From Paraburkholderia metrosideri (GTDB taxonomy: Bacteria > Pseudomonadota > Gammaproteobacteria > Burkholderiales > Burkholderiaceae), in assembly GCF_904848625.1 (NCBI RefSeq), contig NZ_CAJHCP010000003.1:310001-374000 (forward strand): a DNA stretch of 64,000 nucleotides. Direction: 5' to 3'. The translations under genes and the position numbers were made by a program. Numbering within the stretch: the stretch's first letter is position 1; each line of letters begins with the position of its first letter. The notes beneath the pieces were generated by a model, which worked only from the letters and a program-made list of their open reading frames with translations, ran no database searches and was not told the DNA's origin. This document shows positions 40,845 to 51,351 of this stretch, in pieces.

Positions 40845-41717
40845 GTGAGTCACGCCGACGAGGTACACGGCCCGGCGCCGGCCCCCGACGCCGCGCTTGC
40901 CGCGCCCGCTACCGATTCGACGCCCAACATCGTCGACGGCATTGCTTTCGCGCGCCTGTATGGCGAGCCGCTGTTCAAGCTGCCGACCGATCTGTACATC
41001 CCGCCGGACGCGCTCGAAGTTTTTCTCGAAACGTTCGAAGGACCGCTGGATCTGCTGCTGTACCTGATCCGCAAGCAGAACTTCAACGTGCTCGACATCC
41101 CGATGGCGGACGTCACCGTGCAATACCTCGGTTACGTCGACCAGTTGCGCCAGACCAATCTCGAACTCGCGTCCGAATACCTGCTGATGGCCGCGATGCT
41201 GATCGAGATCAAGTCGCGCATGCTGCTGCCGGTCAGGAAGGCCGACAGCGGCGAAGAGGCCGAAGACCCGCGTGCGGAACTGGTGCGCCGGCTGCTCGAA
41301 TATGAGCAGATGAAACTCGCCGCGCAACGCATCGACCAGTTGCCGCAACTCGGCCGCGATTTTCTGCGCGCCGAGGTCTATATCGAACAGAGCATCACGC
41401 CGCGCTTTCCCGACGTGGACAGCGAAGACCTGCGCGCCGCATGGGCCGACGTGATCAAGCGCGCGAAGCTGGTCCAGCACCACAAGATTTCGCGTGAAGA
41501 ACTGTCGGTGCGCGAGCATATGAGTTCGATCCTGCGTCAATTACAGAACGCGCGCTTCATCGAATTCTCCGACCTGTTCGACACCACCCGGGGCGTGCCG
41601 GTCGTCGTCGTGAATTTCATCGCCGTGCTCGAATTGTGTCGCGAGTCGCTCGTCGAAATCACCCAGGCCGAGCCGTTTGCGCCAATCTATGTGCGTCTCG
41701 CCTATCTGCCGGCCTGA
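40845..41717 (+). CDS. scpA: Segregation and condensation protein A (kleisin)
   Basis: This 290-residue kleisin bridges the SMC heads in the chromosome-organising condensin complex. The core signature FLETFEGPLDLLLYLIRKQNFNVLDIPMADVTVQYLGYVD is near 62-101; helical segments and a C-terminal winged helix (DTTRGVPVVVVNFIAVLELC...PIYVRL) follow. The GTG at 40845, giving (M)SHADEVHG, starts five bases after the DUF3460 stop; the frame is open further upstream inside that gene. scpB is not in the window. Confidence 0.95.
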   Translation: MSHADEVHGPAPAPDAALAAPATDSTPNIVDGIAFARLYGEPLFKLPTDLYIPPDALEVFLETFEGPLDLLLYLIRKQNFNVLDIPMADVTVQYLGYVDQLRQTNLELASEYLLMAAMLIEIKSRMLLPVRKADSGEEAEDPRAELVRRLLEYEQMKLAAQRIDQLPQLGRDFLRAEVYIEQSITPRFPDVDSEDLRAAWADVIKRAKLVQHHKISREELSVREHMSSILRQLQNARFIEFSDLFDTTRGVPVVVVNFIAVLELCRESLVEITQAEPFAPIYVRLAYLPA

Positions 41718-42782
<1,065 letters not shown>

Positions 42783-42860
42783 AGTCGTTCCCGCGCGGGC
42801 ATCGAACGGGGGCCCGTGTGGGCGCCTCCCCGCCACGCACAAAGCTATACAGGATTGGTC

Positions 42861-43247
42861 ATGCAACGCAACATGCTGAAGTCGAAGATCCATCGCGCCG
42901 TGGTCACGCACTGCGAACTGCACTACGAAGGCTCGTGCGCAATCGACGAAGACTTGCTGGAAGCGGCGAACATCGTCGAAAACGAACGGATCGACGTCTG
43001 GAATATCAACAACGGCGAGCGTTTCTCGACCTACGCAATCAAGGGCGAGCGCGGCAGCGGCATGATTTCGCTGAACGGCTCGGCTGCGCGGCGCGCGCAG
43101 TTGGGCGATCTGGTGATCATCGCGACGTTCGCAGTGGTCGACGAAACCGAATTAAAGGCGGGCTGGAAGCCGGATCTGGTTTTCGTCGATGAAAACAACA
43201 AGATCAAGGGCAGCCGCGATCACGTGCCGACGCAGAACTGGACCTGA
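42861..43247 (+). CDS. panD: Aspartate 1-decarboxylase
   Basis: This 128-residue proenzyme makes beta-alanine from aspartate. Self-cleavage between Gly24 and Ser25 (HYEGSCAID) creates the pyruvoyl group. Other family marks are [14 protein letters not shown] and [17 protein letters not shown]. The ATG at 42861 gives the standard [13 protein letters not shown] start. It sits in an operon with panC. Confidence 0.98.
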   Translation: MQRNMLKSKIHRAVVTHCELHYEGSCAIDEDLLEAANIVENERIDVWNINNGERFSTYAIKGERGSGMISLNGSAARRAQLGDLVIIATFAVVDETELKAGWKPDLVFVDENNKIKGSRDHVPTQNWT

Positions 43248-43499
43248 CCGACTGGCTTGGGACACAGGGCGGGCAGGCTAGCTGGCTTGCACCGCCGAAG
43301 TGATACTGATCCATACGCGGTACGGTCAGCGCCGCTACCGACGGCCCGGCCCCGCCGAGGCCAGCGCCTTGCATCCCGGCCTTAGTTTCTGTGCAGCCCA
43401 CACTGGCGGGAGACGCCTTCCGCCTCTCCCTGCATTCTCGCTTCAGAGACCCGATCTCAACAGCGGACATCCGTCACCGCTCGCACCGCCCATCACGCT

Positions 43500-44141
43500 T
43501 CAGGCCTTCTTCGCACCGCTCCCATTAGTCCATTCGACGATCGGCTGCCACTGCTCCAGATCCTTCTCCACGCGGCTTTTCGCGACGTCCCATAAGGTCA
43601 GTCCGTGCGCCGCCAGTTGCACGTAGTTCTGCGTATCGCGCAGGAAACCCAGCACTGGCAGCTTCAAGCCCTCGACAAAGCGATGCAGTTGCTCCGCCGA
43701 GCGCGTGCGCGCATCGACGCGCATGCCGACCACGCCGACTTCGATCGCCCCCTTCCTGACCGCCTTTTCCTTGGCCAGCCGTTCGAGAAATTCCTGGGTG
43801 GCGAGAATATCGAACATGGACGGCTGCAGCGGCACGATCACCTTGTCGGCCAGATCCAGCGCGATACCGAGACGGTTGCCGTGCAAGCCGGCCGGGGTGT
43901 CGATGACCGCGTGCTCGAGGCCTTTGGGCGGCTTGACCGGCGTGTCCAGGTTGACTTCCCAGGTTTCGATGGCCGGCAGCGTGTCGGGGCGCAACGCGAG
44001 CCATGCGTGCGCGGATTGCTGCTTGTCCAGGTCCGCCAGCGCGACCCATTCGCCCGAGGCCGCGAAATAGCCGGCCAGATTGGTCGATAGCGTGCTTTTG
44101 CCCACGCCGCCCTTCGGATTCGCCACCACGATCACCGTCAT
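43500..44141 (-). CDS. Orphan ParA/MinD-family ATPase
   Basis: This 213-residue deviant Walker ATPase has VVANPKGGVGKSTLSTNLAGYFA at 5-27 (signature lysine included), ADLDKQQSAHAWLALRP and HAVIDTPAGLHGN. It is short and lacks the N-terminal helix-turn-helix of plasmid type Ia ParA. No parB or centromere-like repeat is next to it, so it probably positions some other cargo rather than this replicon. It converges with panD. Confidence 0.9.
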   Translation of the reverse strand: MTVIVVANPKGGVGKSTLSTNLAGYFAASGEWVALADLDKQQSAHAWLALRPDTLPAIETWEVNLDTPVKPPKGLEHAVIDTPAGLHGNRLGIALDLADKVIVPLQPSMFDILATQEFLERLAKEKAVRKGAIEVGVVGMRVDARTRSAEQLHRFVEGLKLPVLGFLRDTQNYVQLAAHGLTLWDVAKSRVEKDLEQWQPIVEWTNGSGAKKA

Positions 44142-44375
44142 GAATTCTCCCGGAAAGAAGGCCGGTCGCTGCCAGCCGGTTTGCCGCGCTTATCGCTGGA
44201 ACTTGCGTCGATGGGTTCTGATTTGCGCCGGGTTTGTCGTCCGACACGTGCCGCTCCCGGACTCGCCCGCCGATCCAGCCGTTGATAATATCGACAAATG
44301 CACCGTGGTCGAAGCCCCCAGACGGCTAATCGACCGTTCTATCCTGCCGGTTTTTCCAATAAGGACCCGAATCTC

Positions 44376-44795
44376 ATGAGCCAACTCCGCACGGAATTCA
44401 CCATCGAACGCCTGCACGAACGCCAGCGGGGCAAGCTGCCCGACCTGCTGGGCGTAAAGGTGCTGTCGCTGGAACAAGGGGGTTTGACTGCGGAATTGAC
44501 GGTGCGCGACGAATTGCTCGCACCGAATGGTTTTTTGCACGCGGCCACGGTAATCGGTCTCGCGGACACCGCGTGCGGCTACGCATGCATCGCGCATCTG
44601 CCGGAGACGGCGCGCAGTTTCACGACCATCGAGCTGAAAAGCAATTTTCTCGGCACGGCGACGGCGGGCACCATCCGCGCGGTGGCGAAGGGCGTGCATC
44701 TGGGGCGCAGCACGCAAGTGTGGGACGCAACGGTCACCGATCCGAATGGCAAGACGATGGCGCTGTTCCGCTGCACGCAGATCGTGTTGTATTGA
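44376..44795 (+). CDS. PaaI-type hotdog-fold thioesterase
   Basis: This 139-residue protein has the hotdog pattern LLGVKVLSLEQGGLTAELTVRDELLAPNGFLHAATVIGLADTACG, with the N-G-x-x-H catalytic segment and Asp in LADTACG, and ends VTDPNGKTMALFRCTQIVLY. It should hydrolyse aromatic or acyl-CoA thioesters; the substrate is unknown. An AAGGA ribosome site lies ten bases before the ATG at 44376. The gene is divergent from the orphan ParA. Confidence 0.9.
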   Translation: MSQLRTEFTIERLHERQRGKLPDLLGVKVLSLEQGGLTAELTVRDELLAPNGFLHAATVIGLADTACGYACIAHLPETARSFTTIELKSNFLGTATAGTIRAVAKGVHLGRSTQVWDATVTDPNGKTMALFRCTQIVLY

Positions 44796-44850
44796 AGGGG
44801 AGCACGATGGCACGGCGGATTCAGGTGCCGCAAACCTGACATGAAGCGAC

Positions 44851-44886
44851 AAAAAAAGCACGCAGCCTGACGGCGCGTGCTTTTTT
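44851..44886 (+). terminator. Terminator of the thioesterase gene
   Basis: AAAAAAGCACGC pairs with GCGTGCTTTTTT around an eleven-base loop, about 60 bases after the stop, and is symmetrical enough to act in both directions. Confidence 0.85.
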
Positions 44887-44910
44887 ATGCGGGTAGATGT
44901 GGCGGGAGTG

Positions 44911-44958
44911 GCTTGGGCTTGGGCTTGGGCTTGGGCTTGGGCTTGGGCTTCGGCTTTC
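44911..44958. repeat. 6-bp tandem repeat GCTTGG, eight units
   Basis: Six perfect GCTTGG units (44911-44946) are followed by two variants (GCTTCG, GCTTTC). The array starts 24 bases after the terminator T-run and ends about 50 bases before the doxX stop codon. Confidence 0.9.
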
Positions 44959-45011
44959 GCTCAAGGCCTCACCTTAAAGCCACTCGCCGCCGCCCCCCTT
45001 TCCCCCTCGCT

Positions 45012-45428
45012 TCAGGCCGCCACCGCGCGCGGCGCCTTCACACTGCCCACCGCCAGCACCCCGCCACCCAGCAGCGCCTGCACCACCAGCGTCACGGCCC
45101 AGAACGCCGGATATTCCCACCCGCCATTCGCCGATGCGAAACCCCAGCCGTTATGCAAATGCGCCGACATCGCGCCGAGCATGAACGGCAGCAGCACCAG
45201 CGCGATCCAGCGGACCTGCACGCCCAGCAACAGCGCAATGCCGCCGATCAGTTCGACGAACGCAGTCACATAGCCGAGCCACCCCGGCAAACCGAGCGAA
45301 ACGAAAAATTGCGCCGTACCCGGCAGCGTGAAAACGAAGATTTTTTGCAGACTATGGGCAAGATAAAGCACGCCCAAGGCGAAGCGAAGCAGTGTGGCGG
45401 CCAGATCGGCGGAGCGGTTCGAGTTCAT
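45012..45428 (-). CDS. DoxX family membrane protein
   Basis: This 138-residue protein has four membrane helices: LLRFALGVLYLAHSLQKIF, the segment with LGYVTAFVELIGGIALLLGV, ALVLLPFMLGAMSAHL and AFWAVTLVVQALLGGGVLAV. DoxX-like proteins are widespread and poorly understood; some act in redox or membrane stress. The ATG at 45428 has an AAAGGAA ribosome site. It stands between the thioesterase (convergent) and cobQ. Confidence 0.87.
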   Translation of the reverse strand: MNSNRSADLAATLLRFALGVLYLAHSLQKIFVFTLPGTAQFFVSLGLPGWLGYVTAFVELIGGIALLLGVQVRWIALVLLPFMLGAMSAHLHNGWGFASANGGWEYPAFWAVTLVVQALLGGGVLAVGSVKAPRAVAA

Positions 45429-45572
45429 GACGTTTCCTTTCACAACGGAGAGAACAGCCGGCAATCGGCCGTCGATGTCAGGACTTTATTCGAACCATAT
45501 GGAGTGAAAAACCGCCTACAACGCTTTGATTATTTCTTATAGAGAATTAATCGACGTCTTCAGCAATGTCGA

Positions 45573-47105
45573 TCAAGCCACCGCCGCAAAGAGCCTCGAC
45601 AGATCCAGATGCTCGGCCAGCGTATCCGCCAGCCGATCCAGCGACGCCTCGCGCAACGCCGGATAGTCGATCTGTTCGGCGTCGCTCAGCCCCGCCCACG
45701 CCAGCAGTGCAGCGCACGCGGCCGGTGTGTCGAACAGGCCGTGCACGTAGGTCGACAGGATCTGGCCATCGGCGGAAACAGCGCCGTCGGGACGTGCGCC
45801 GCCGTCCTCCACGGCATCGTCCAGTTGCAATGCAGGGGCATTCAGCGCGGCGCCCCGCGTCTCGCCCATGTGAATCTCGTAGCCCGCGATCTCGGGCGAG
45901 CCGGGCAACGCCAGCCGCCCCGTCACATTCTTCAACGTCTTGTCTCGCGTGAGCACGGTCGAGTAATCGAGCCAGCCGAGTCCCGCCGACGCCCCCGGCG
46001 CCCCCTCCACGCCATGCGGATCGGCGACTTCGCGCCCCAGCATCTGCATTCCGCCGCAAATGCCGATCACGCGTCCGCCGTAGCGCAAATGCCGTTGCAG
46101 CACCGCGTCCCAGCCTTCCGAGCGCAAAAACGCCAGATCACCGCGCACGTTTTTCGATCCCGGCAGGATGATCAGATCGGCCGGCGGCGGCGGCGGCGTG
46201 CCGCTTCGCACGTAATGAAAATCGACCTGCGGATGCGCGCGCAGCGCATCGAAATCGGTGTGATTGCTGATATGCGGCAGCACTGGCACGACCACCCGCA
46301 ACATGCGGCCCGCGTCGCCGCTGTGCGCCGCGCGCAACTCGGGCGGCAGCATATCTTCGGCGTCGAGCGTCAGGCCATGCAGATACGGAATCACACCCAG
46401 CACCGGCTTGCCGGTTTTTGCTTCGAGCCAGTCGAGTCCCGGCTTCAGCAAACTCACATCGCCACGAAAGCGATTGATGATGAACCCGCGCACCCGCGCC
46501 TGCTCGCTCGCCGACAGACACGCGAGCGTGCCGGTCAGATGCGCGAACACGCCGCCCCGATCGATATCGGCAACCAGCACGACCGGGCAATCGACCGCTT
46601 CCGCGAAACCCATGTTGGCGATATCACGGTCACGCAGATTGATCTCAGCCGGGCTGCCCGCGCCTTCGACGAAGATCGTGTCGTAGGCCGCCTGCAGACG
46701 CGCATACGACTCCAGCACGGCTTCGAATGCAACGGGTTTGTAGTCGTGATACGCGCGTGCGTCGAGATTCATCCGCGCCTTGCCGTGGATGATCACCTGC
46801 GCGCCGCGATCGCTGGTCGGCTTCAGCAGCACCGGGTTCAGGTCGGTGTGCGCCGCGATGCCCGCAGCCACCGCCTGCAATGCCTGCGCGCGGCCAATCT
46901 CGCCGCCGTCGACCGTCACCGCGCTATTGAGCGCCATATTTTGCGGCTTGAACGGCGCGACCCGCACGCCGGCGCGCCGCGCGAGCCGGCACAAACCGGC
47001 GACCAGCGTGCTCTTGCCGGCATCGGACGTCGTGCCCTGAATCATCAGCGTGCCGCGCGGCACGGGTACAGCGTCAGGCGCGGTCGAACGGGAAGGAGTG
47101 GTCAC
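45573..47105 (-). CDS. cobQ: Cobyric acid synthase
   Basis: This protein of about 510 residues amidates adenosylcobyrinic acid a,c-diamide at four positions. The N-terminal synthetase domain has [41 protein letters not shown], and the C-terminal glutamine amidotransferase domain has [15 protein letters not shown] (nucleophile Cys) and the closing [12 protein letters not shown] (His). The GTG at 47105 (MTTPSRS) is a choice of convenience; the frame is open to 47186 and the strongly conserved part starts only at the ATG at 47045. It is divergent from cobU. Confidence 0.94.
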   Translation of the reverse strand: MTTPSRSTAPDAVPVPRGTLMIQGTTSDAGKSTLVAGLCRLARRAGVRVAPFKPQNMALNSAVTVDGGEIGRAQALQAVAAGIAAHTDLNPVLLKPTSDRGAQVIIHGKARMNLDARAYHDYKPVAFEAVLESYARLQAAYDTIFVEGAGSPAEINLRDRDIANMGFAEAVDCPVVLVADIDRGGVFAHLTGTLACLSASEQARVRGFIINRFRGDVSLLKPGLDWLEAKTGKPVLGVIPYLHGLTLDAEDMLPPELRAAHSGDAGRMLRVVVPVLPHISNHTDFDALRAHPQVDFHYVRSGTPPPPPADLIILPGSKNVRGDLAFLRSEGWDAVLQRHLRYGGRVIGICGGMQMLGREVADPHGVEGAPGASAGLGWLDYSTVLTRDKTLKNVTGRLALPGSPEIAGYEIHMGETRGAALNAPALQLDDAVEDGGARPDGAVSADGQILSTYVHGLFDTPAACAALLAWAGLSDAEQIDYPALREASLDRLADTLAEHLDLSRLFAAVA

Positions 47106-47193
47106 GTGAGCTGAGGTCCGGCGTTGAAAAACACCCGGCATTATCCCATTGCGCCGGGCCGCTCCGCACACCTGACGCCGGTACAATCACGCG

Positions 47194-47748
47194 ATGACTC
47201 CCCGCGACCTTACCTTCGTTCTAGGCGGCGCCCGCTCGGGCAAGAGCGTGCACGCCGAACAGCTTGCCGCCAGCAGCAGCCTCCTCGTTACCTACATCGC
47301 CACCGCCCGCGTCGCCGACGACGCCGAGTTCAGCGCGCGCATCGCCCACCATCGCGAGCGGCGTCCGGCGCACTGGCGGCTGGTCGAAGCGGGCGTCGAT
47401 CTCGCGAGCGCGGTTACGCAAAGCGACGCGCCCGGACACTGCATCCTGATCGACTGCCTGACGTTGTGGCTCGCCAATCTGCTGTGCCCGCCCGAAGGCG
47501 AAGCTGCGTCGCCCGATCAATATCACGCGCGGGTTGCCGCACTTGAAGCGGCGCTCGTCGATGCACACAGCAAGATCATCGTGGTCAGCAATGAAATCGG
47601 TTTGGGCGTGGTGCCGCTCGGCGCGGCCACTCGTCTTTATGTCGACGAACTCGGGCGGCTCAATCAGCGCATCGCCGCGTTGAGCACCACGGCCACGATG
47701 ATGGTCGCGGGCCTGCCGCTCACACTCAAAGCAGCGGGCCCCCGGTGA
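47194..47748 (+). CDS. cobU: Adenosylcobinamide kinase / adenosylcobinamide-phosphate guanylyltransferase
   Basis: This 184-residue bifunctional enzyme phosphorylates adenosylcobinamide and attaches GMP. It shows the P-loop VLGGARSGKSVHAEQLA near 9-25, the second motif YIATARVADDAEFSARIAHHRERRP with the GMP-accepting His, ILIDCLTLWLANLL and VSNEIGLGVVPLGAATRLYVDELGRLNQ. Its stop overlaps the next start (TGATG), so it is coupled to cbiB. Confidence 0.96.
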   Translation: MTPRDLTFVLGGARSGKSVHAEQLAASSSLLVTYIATARVADDAEFSARIAHHRERRPAHWRLVEAGVDLASAVTQSDAPGHCILIDCLTLWLANLLCPPEGEAASPDQYHARVAALEAALVDAHSKIIVVSNEIGLGVVPLGAATRLYVDELGRLNQRIAALSTTATMMVAGLPLTLKAAGPR

Positions 47749-48683
47749 TGCTGTCGCTGCCTCTGGTCGCGACGCTCGCGACGCTCGGCGTGGCCGTCGA
47801 CCGTTGGCTCGGCGAGCCGCGCACCGCGCATCCGCTGGTGGGCTTCGGCAACTGGGCGATGCGTCTGGACAAGCGCTACAACAGCGGCCGGCGCTTACGG
47901 CTGAAAGGACTGCTGGCGTGGTCGCTGGCGGTGATGCCGCCGGTGCTGATCGCGTGGTGGCTGGTGGCCGTGCTGCCGTTTTTTGCGGCCTGCGCGTTGC
48001 ATATCGCGTTGCTGTGGTTCGCGCTCGGCGCGCGCAGCCTGCACGATCACATCGCACCGATCGCCCAGGCGCTGAAACAGCGCGATCTCGAACAGGCGCG
48101 TCAGCTGACTGCCCGGATCGTGTCGCGCGATACAACGACGTCCGACGAAGCCGCGTTGTCGCGCGCCGCCGTCGAGTCGGCGCTTGAAAACGGTAACGAC
48201 GCGATCTTCGGCGCGCTGTTCTGGTTCGCCATTGCGGGCGGCCCGGGCGCGCTCGGGTTCCGTCTGGCTAACACGCTCGATGCCATGTGGGGTTATCGCA
48301 CGCCGCGTTATTTGCGCTTTGGCTGGGCCGCCGCGCGTCTGGACGACGTGCTCAACTGGATCCCCGCGCGTTTGACCGCCGTCAGTTACGCGCTGCTCGG
48401 CGACACGCTCACCGCGTTGCGTTGCTGGCGCGAACAGGCACCGCGCTGGGATAGTCCGAACGCGGGCCCGGTGATGTCTTCCGGCGCGGGCAGTCTGAAT
48501 GTGCTGATCGGCGGCCCGGCGGTGTATCACGGCGCACTTGAACATCGGCCGACGCTGGGCTTTGGCCATCCCGCGAAAGCGAGTCATGTCACCGCCGCAT
48601 TGGCACTGGTCGAGCGTACGGTGATTTTGTGGCTCGCGGTGCTGATCGTGCTGGCGCTGCTGAGCGTGCCTTTTCAGGGTTGA
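47748..48683 (+). CDS. cbiB: Adenosylcobinamide-phosphate synthase (CbiB/CobD)
   Basis: This 311-residue membrane protein joins the aminopropanol phosphate arm to adenosylcobyric acid. It has about five membrane segments and the signatures DRWLGEPRTAHPLVGFGNWAM near the N-terminus, ALSRAAVESALENGNDAIFGALFW, and ALRCWREQAPRWDSPNAGPVMS. The ATG at 47748 overlaps the cobU stop; a GTG one codon earlier is possible. The aminopropanol donor is made by the next gene. Confidence 0.95.
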   Translation: MLSLPLVATLATLGVAVDRWLGEPRTAHPLVGFGNWAMRLDKRYNSGRRLRLKGLLAWSLAVMPPVLIAWWLVAVLPFFAACALHIALLWFALGARSLHDHIAPIAQALKQRDLEQARQLTARIVSRDTTTSDEAALSRAAVESALENGNDAIFGALFWFAIAGGPGALGFRLANTLDAMWGYRTPRYLRFGWAAARLDDVLNWIPARLTAVSYALLGDTLTALRCWREQAPRWDSPNAGPVMSSGAGSLNVLIGGPAVYHGALEHRPTLGFGHPAKASHVTAALALVERTVILWLAVLIVLALLSVPFQG

Positions 48684-48687
48684 TCGT

Positions 48688-49752
48688 ATGGTTGCAAGAG
48701 CATCTGATCAGACAGCGCATGTGAGCCATGCGAATCCGGACGCGATCGTTCACGGCGGCAATCTTCACGAAGCCGCCACGCGCTATCGCATTCCGTACGC
48801 GCAGTGGCTCGACCTCTCGACGGGCATCAATCCGCACGGCTATCCGGTGCCCGCCATTCCCGCCGACGCATGGCGTCGCCTGCCTGACGAAGGTGATGAT
48901 TTCGCCGCCTGCGCCGCGCGTTACTACAACGCGCCCGACGCAGCCCACGTGCTGCCGGTGGCCGGCAGTCAGGCCGCGATTCGCACGTTGCCCACGTTGT
49001 TGCCGCGTGCACGGGTCGGCATTGCAGCGCTCACATATAGCGAATATGCGCCTGCGTTTTCACGTGCCGGCCATGAAGTCGCCGGGTTGGACGTGGACCG
49101 GGACAACCTGCCTGATGCGCTCACTCATGTTGTCATCGTCAATCCGAACAATCCAACCGCCGCGCATCTGGGCTCAGACAAGCTGCTGCACTGGCATGCT
49201 CAACTGAGCGCACGCGGCGGTACGCTGCTGGTCGACGAAGCGTTCGCCGATACGATGCCGGCGGCGTCGCTGGCGGCCAGCACGCATCTCGACGGTCTGA
49301 TCGTCTTGCGCTCGCCGGGTAAATTCTTCGGTCTCGCCGGCGTACGCGCGGGCTTCGTTCTCGGCGCACCCGCGTTGCTCGATAGATTGCGCAGCACGTT
49401 GGGCGCGTGGACGGTCAGCGGTCCAGCGCGTCACGTGGTCAAAGCCGCATTCGCCGATCGAGCCTGGCAAGCGCAAATGCGCACGCAACTCGACCGCGAC
49501 AGCGCACGACTCGTGCGCTCGTTGCGCGAACACGGTTTCAGCACGCACAGCACGCCACTTTTCGCATGGACCGATGACCCGCGCGGCGCCGCTTTACATG
49601 AAGCGCTGGCCCAACGTGGGGTGTGGACGCGGCTTTTTGCATCGACGGGAAGCGTGCGTTTCGGCTTGCCCGCCAGCGAGCCGGAGTGGCAACGTTTCGA
49701 CGAAGCATTGCGCGATGCAGTGCGCACCATGGATATCGCGCAAGCAGGTTGA
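48688..49752 (+). CDS. cobD: Threonine-phosphate decarboxylase (cobalamin synthesis)
   Basis: This 354-residue PLP enzyme of the class I/II aminotransferase fold makes (R)-1-amino-2-propanol phosphate. It begins near HGGNLHEAATRYRIP, with LDLSTGINPHGYPVP, VVIVNPNNPTAAHL and the PLP lysine in LRSPGKFFGLAGVRAGF. It is named cobD in Salmonella usage and cobC in Pseudomonas denitrificans usage. It lies four bases after cbiB in the same operon. Confidence 0.93.
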   Translation: MVARASDQTAHVSHANPDAIVHGGNLHEAATRYRIPYAQWLDLSTGINPHGYPVPAIPADAWRRLPDEGDDFAACAARYYNAPDAAHVLPVAGSQAAIRTLPTLLPRARVGIAALTYSEYAPAFSRAGHEVAGLDVDRDNLPDALTHVVIVNPNNPTAAHLGSDKLLHWHAQLSARGGTLLVDEAFADTMPAASLAASTHLDGLIVLRSPGKFFGLAGVRAGFVLGAPALLDRLRSTLGAWTVSGPARHVVKAAFADRAWQAQMRTQLDRDSARLVRSLREHGFSTHSTPLFAWTDDPRGAALHEALAQRGVWTRLFASTGSVRFGLPASEPEWQRFDEALRDAVRTMDIAQAG

Positions 49753-49795
49753 TGCGATCGAACACTGCGGCAACGCGCCCCCTTCTCTTCACCCG

Positions 49796-50749
49796 ATGAT
49801 CCGACTCCAGCGCTTCAACTACCGCGTCGACTCCCGCGCCAACTCCCTTAACGGTCCGCTGAAACGCGCCGCCGTCGCCGCGTCGTTATGCGTCGTCGCA
49901 CTCCATGCTCACGCCACCATCACCGTCACCGACGACACCGGTGCCACCGTCACGCTCCCCGCCGCCGCGCAACGTGTGATCAGCCTCGCACCGCACGTCA
50001 CCGAACTGCTTTATGCCGCGGGCGGCGGCGCGAAGATGGTCGGCGCTGTGTCGTACAGCGACTATCCGCCTGAAGCGAAACAGTTGCCGCGCGTCGCCGA
50101 CAACAAGGCGCTGGACCTCGAACGCATCGTCGCGTTGAAGCCCGATCTGATTGTGGTGTGGCGGCATGGCAATGCGCAGCAACAACTGGATCGTCTGCGC
50201 GAATTGCACATCCCGTTGTTCTTCAGCGAGCCGCATCGGCTCGACGACGTCGCCGTCTCGTTGACGAAACTCGGGCAATTGCTCGGCACATCGGCGACGG
50301 CAGACGCAGCGGCGGCGGCTTATCGACAGAACATGGCCCGATTGCGCGCGCAGTATGCGAACCGGCCGCCGGTCAGCGTGTTCTACCAGGTATGGGATAA
50401 ACCGTTGATGACGCTCAACGGCGAGCACATGATCAGCGACGTGATCGCGCTATGCGGCGGCCGCAACGTGTTTGCAGCGCTGCAACCGCTGGTGCCGACC
50501 GTCTCGACCGAAGCAGTGCTCGCCGCGAACCCGGAAGCGATCGTCACCGCCGCGCAAGGTGCGACCCAGCCGGACACGACGCTGCCACAACTCGGCACAT
50601 GGCGCGCATGGCCTGGGCTGACCGCCGTGGCAAACAACAACCTCTTTGCAATCGATGGCGATCTGATCAACCGGCCCGCGCCGCGGCTTGCGCAAGGCGC
50701 GCAGCAGTTATGCGAGGATCTGCAGGTGGCGCGCTCGCATAGAAAGTAA
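49796..50749 (+). CDS. btuF: Cobalamin ABC transporter substrate-binding protein (BtuF-like)
   Basis: This 317-residue periplasmic protein has a signal sequence in residues 24-42 (RAAVAASLCVVALHAHA). The type III binding-protein fold follows: AAAQRVISLAPHVTELLYAAGGGAKMVGAVSYSDYPPEAKQLP, ERIVALKPDLIVVW and TLNGEHMISDVIALCGGRNVFA. It works with BtuC and BtuD, encoded on the other strand 3.5 kb away. It begins 44 bases after cobD and probably ends this operon; it converges with cobC. Confidence 0.93.
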   Translation: MIRLQRFNYRVDSRANSLNGPLKRAAVAASLCVVALHAHATITVTDDTGATVTLPAAAQRVISLAPHVTELLYAAGGGAKMVGAVSYSDYPPEAKQLPRVADNKALDLERIVALKPDLIVVWRHGNAQQQLDRLRELHIPLFFSEPHRLDDVAVSLTKLGQLLGTSATADAAAAAYRQNMARLRAQYANRPPVSVFYQVWDKPLMTLNGEHMISDVIALCGGRNVFAALQPLVPTVSTEAVLAANPEAIVTAAQGATQPDTTLPQLGTWRAWPGLTAVANNNLFAIDGDLINRPAPRLAQGAQQLCEDLQVARSHRK

Positions 50750-50760
50750 CGTCAGCGGCG

Positions 50761-51351
50761 TCACGCATTCCAGCGCACCAGCGTCCATTGCTGCGTCTCA
50801 TCGTCCCTGCGCAACCAGACGATGCTGGCCATATCGAGCGACCAGCGCAGACAACGCTCAAGCGGCACGTCCAGCACCATCGACGCAATCGCCCGCATCA
50901 CGCCCGCATGGGTGACCACATAAGCCGGCGATAACTCACGCGTCTGCGCAAACGCGTCGAGCCACACACGCACACGCGCGACGAACTGCGCGACACTCTC
51001 GCCGCCATGCTCACGCGCGTGTTCGAAATTGGACGCCCAGTCGTCAAGCAACGCGCGATCGATTTCATCCCAGCGCTGCGTCTCCCAATCGCCGAAATCC
51101 ATTTCCTTCAGACGATCGTCGTGACTCAGCACACAGCCGAAATCGTTCGCGATTTCAACGGCCAGCGCGTAGCACCGCATCAGCGGACTCGAAATCAACA
51201 CGCGTGGCGCTGGCACCTGCAACGTGGCCAGCCTCAGCGCAAGCGCGCTCGACGCCACCCTCGCGTCTTCGGCCAGCGCTACGTCGCTATGGCCGTAACA
51301 CACGCCCGCATCGAGCGCGACGGCGGGATGGCGAATCAGGACGATATCCAT
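50761..51351 (-). CDS. cobC: Alpha-ribazole phosphatase family protein (histidine phosphatase)
   Basis: This 196-residue phosphatase has the RHP motif in MDIVLIRHPAVA (the usual RHG is altered to RHP), YGHSDVALAEDA, SSPLMRCYALA, LKEMDFGDWETQRWDEI and VVTHAGVMRAI with the second catalytic His. It should remove the phosphate from alpha-ribazole 5'-phosphate or adenosylcobalamin 5'-phosphate. It overlaps the end of cobS by 16 bases. Confidence 0.92.
   Translation of the reverse strand: MDIVLIRHPAVALDAGVCYGHSDVALAEDARVASSALALRLATLQVPAPRVLISSPLMRCYALAVEIANDFGCVLSHDDRLKEMDFGDWETQRWDEIDRALLDDWASNFEHAREHGGESVAQFVARVRVWLDAFAQTRELSPAYVVTHAGVMRAIASMVLDVPLERCLRWSLDMASIVWLRRDDETQQWTLVRWNA

Noticed and set aside
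43250..43499. B12-box-like GGCGGGAGACGCC string between panD and the ParA gene
   Set aside because: The other cobalamin riboswitch blocks are absent and neither neighbour is a cobalamin gene.
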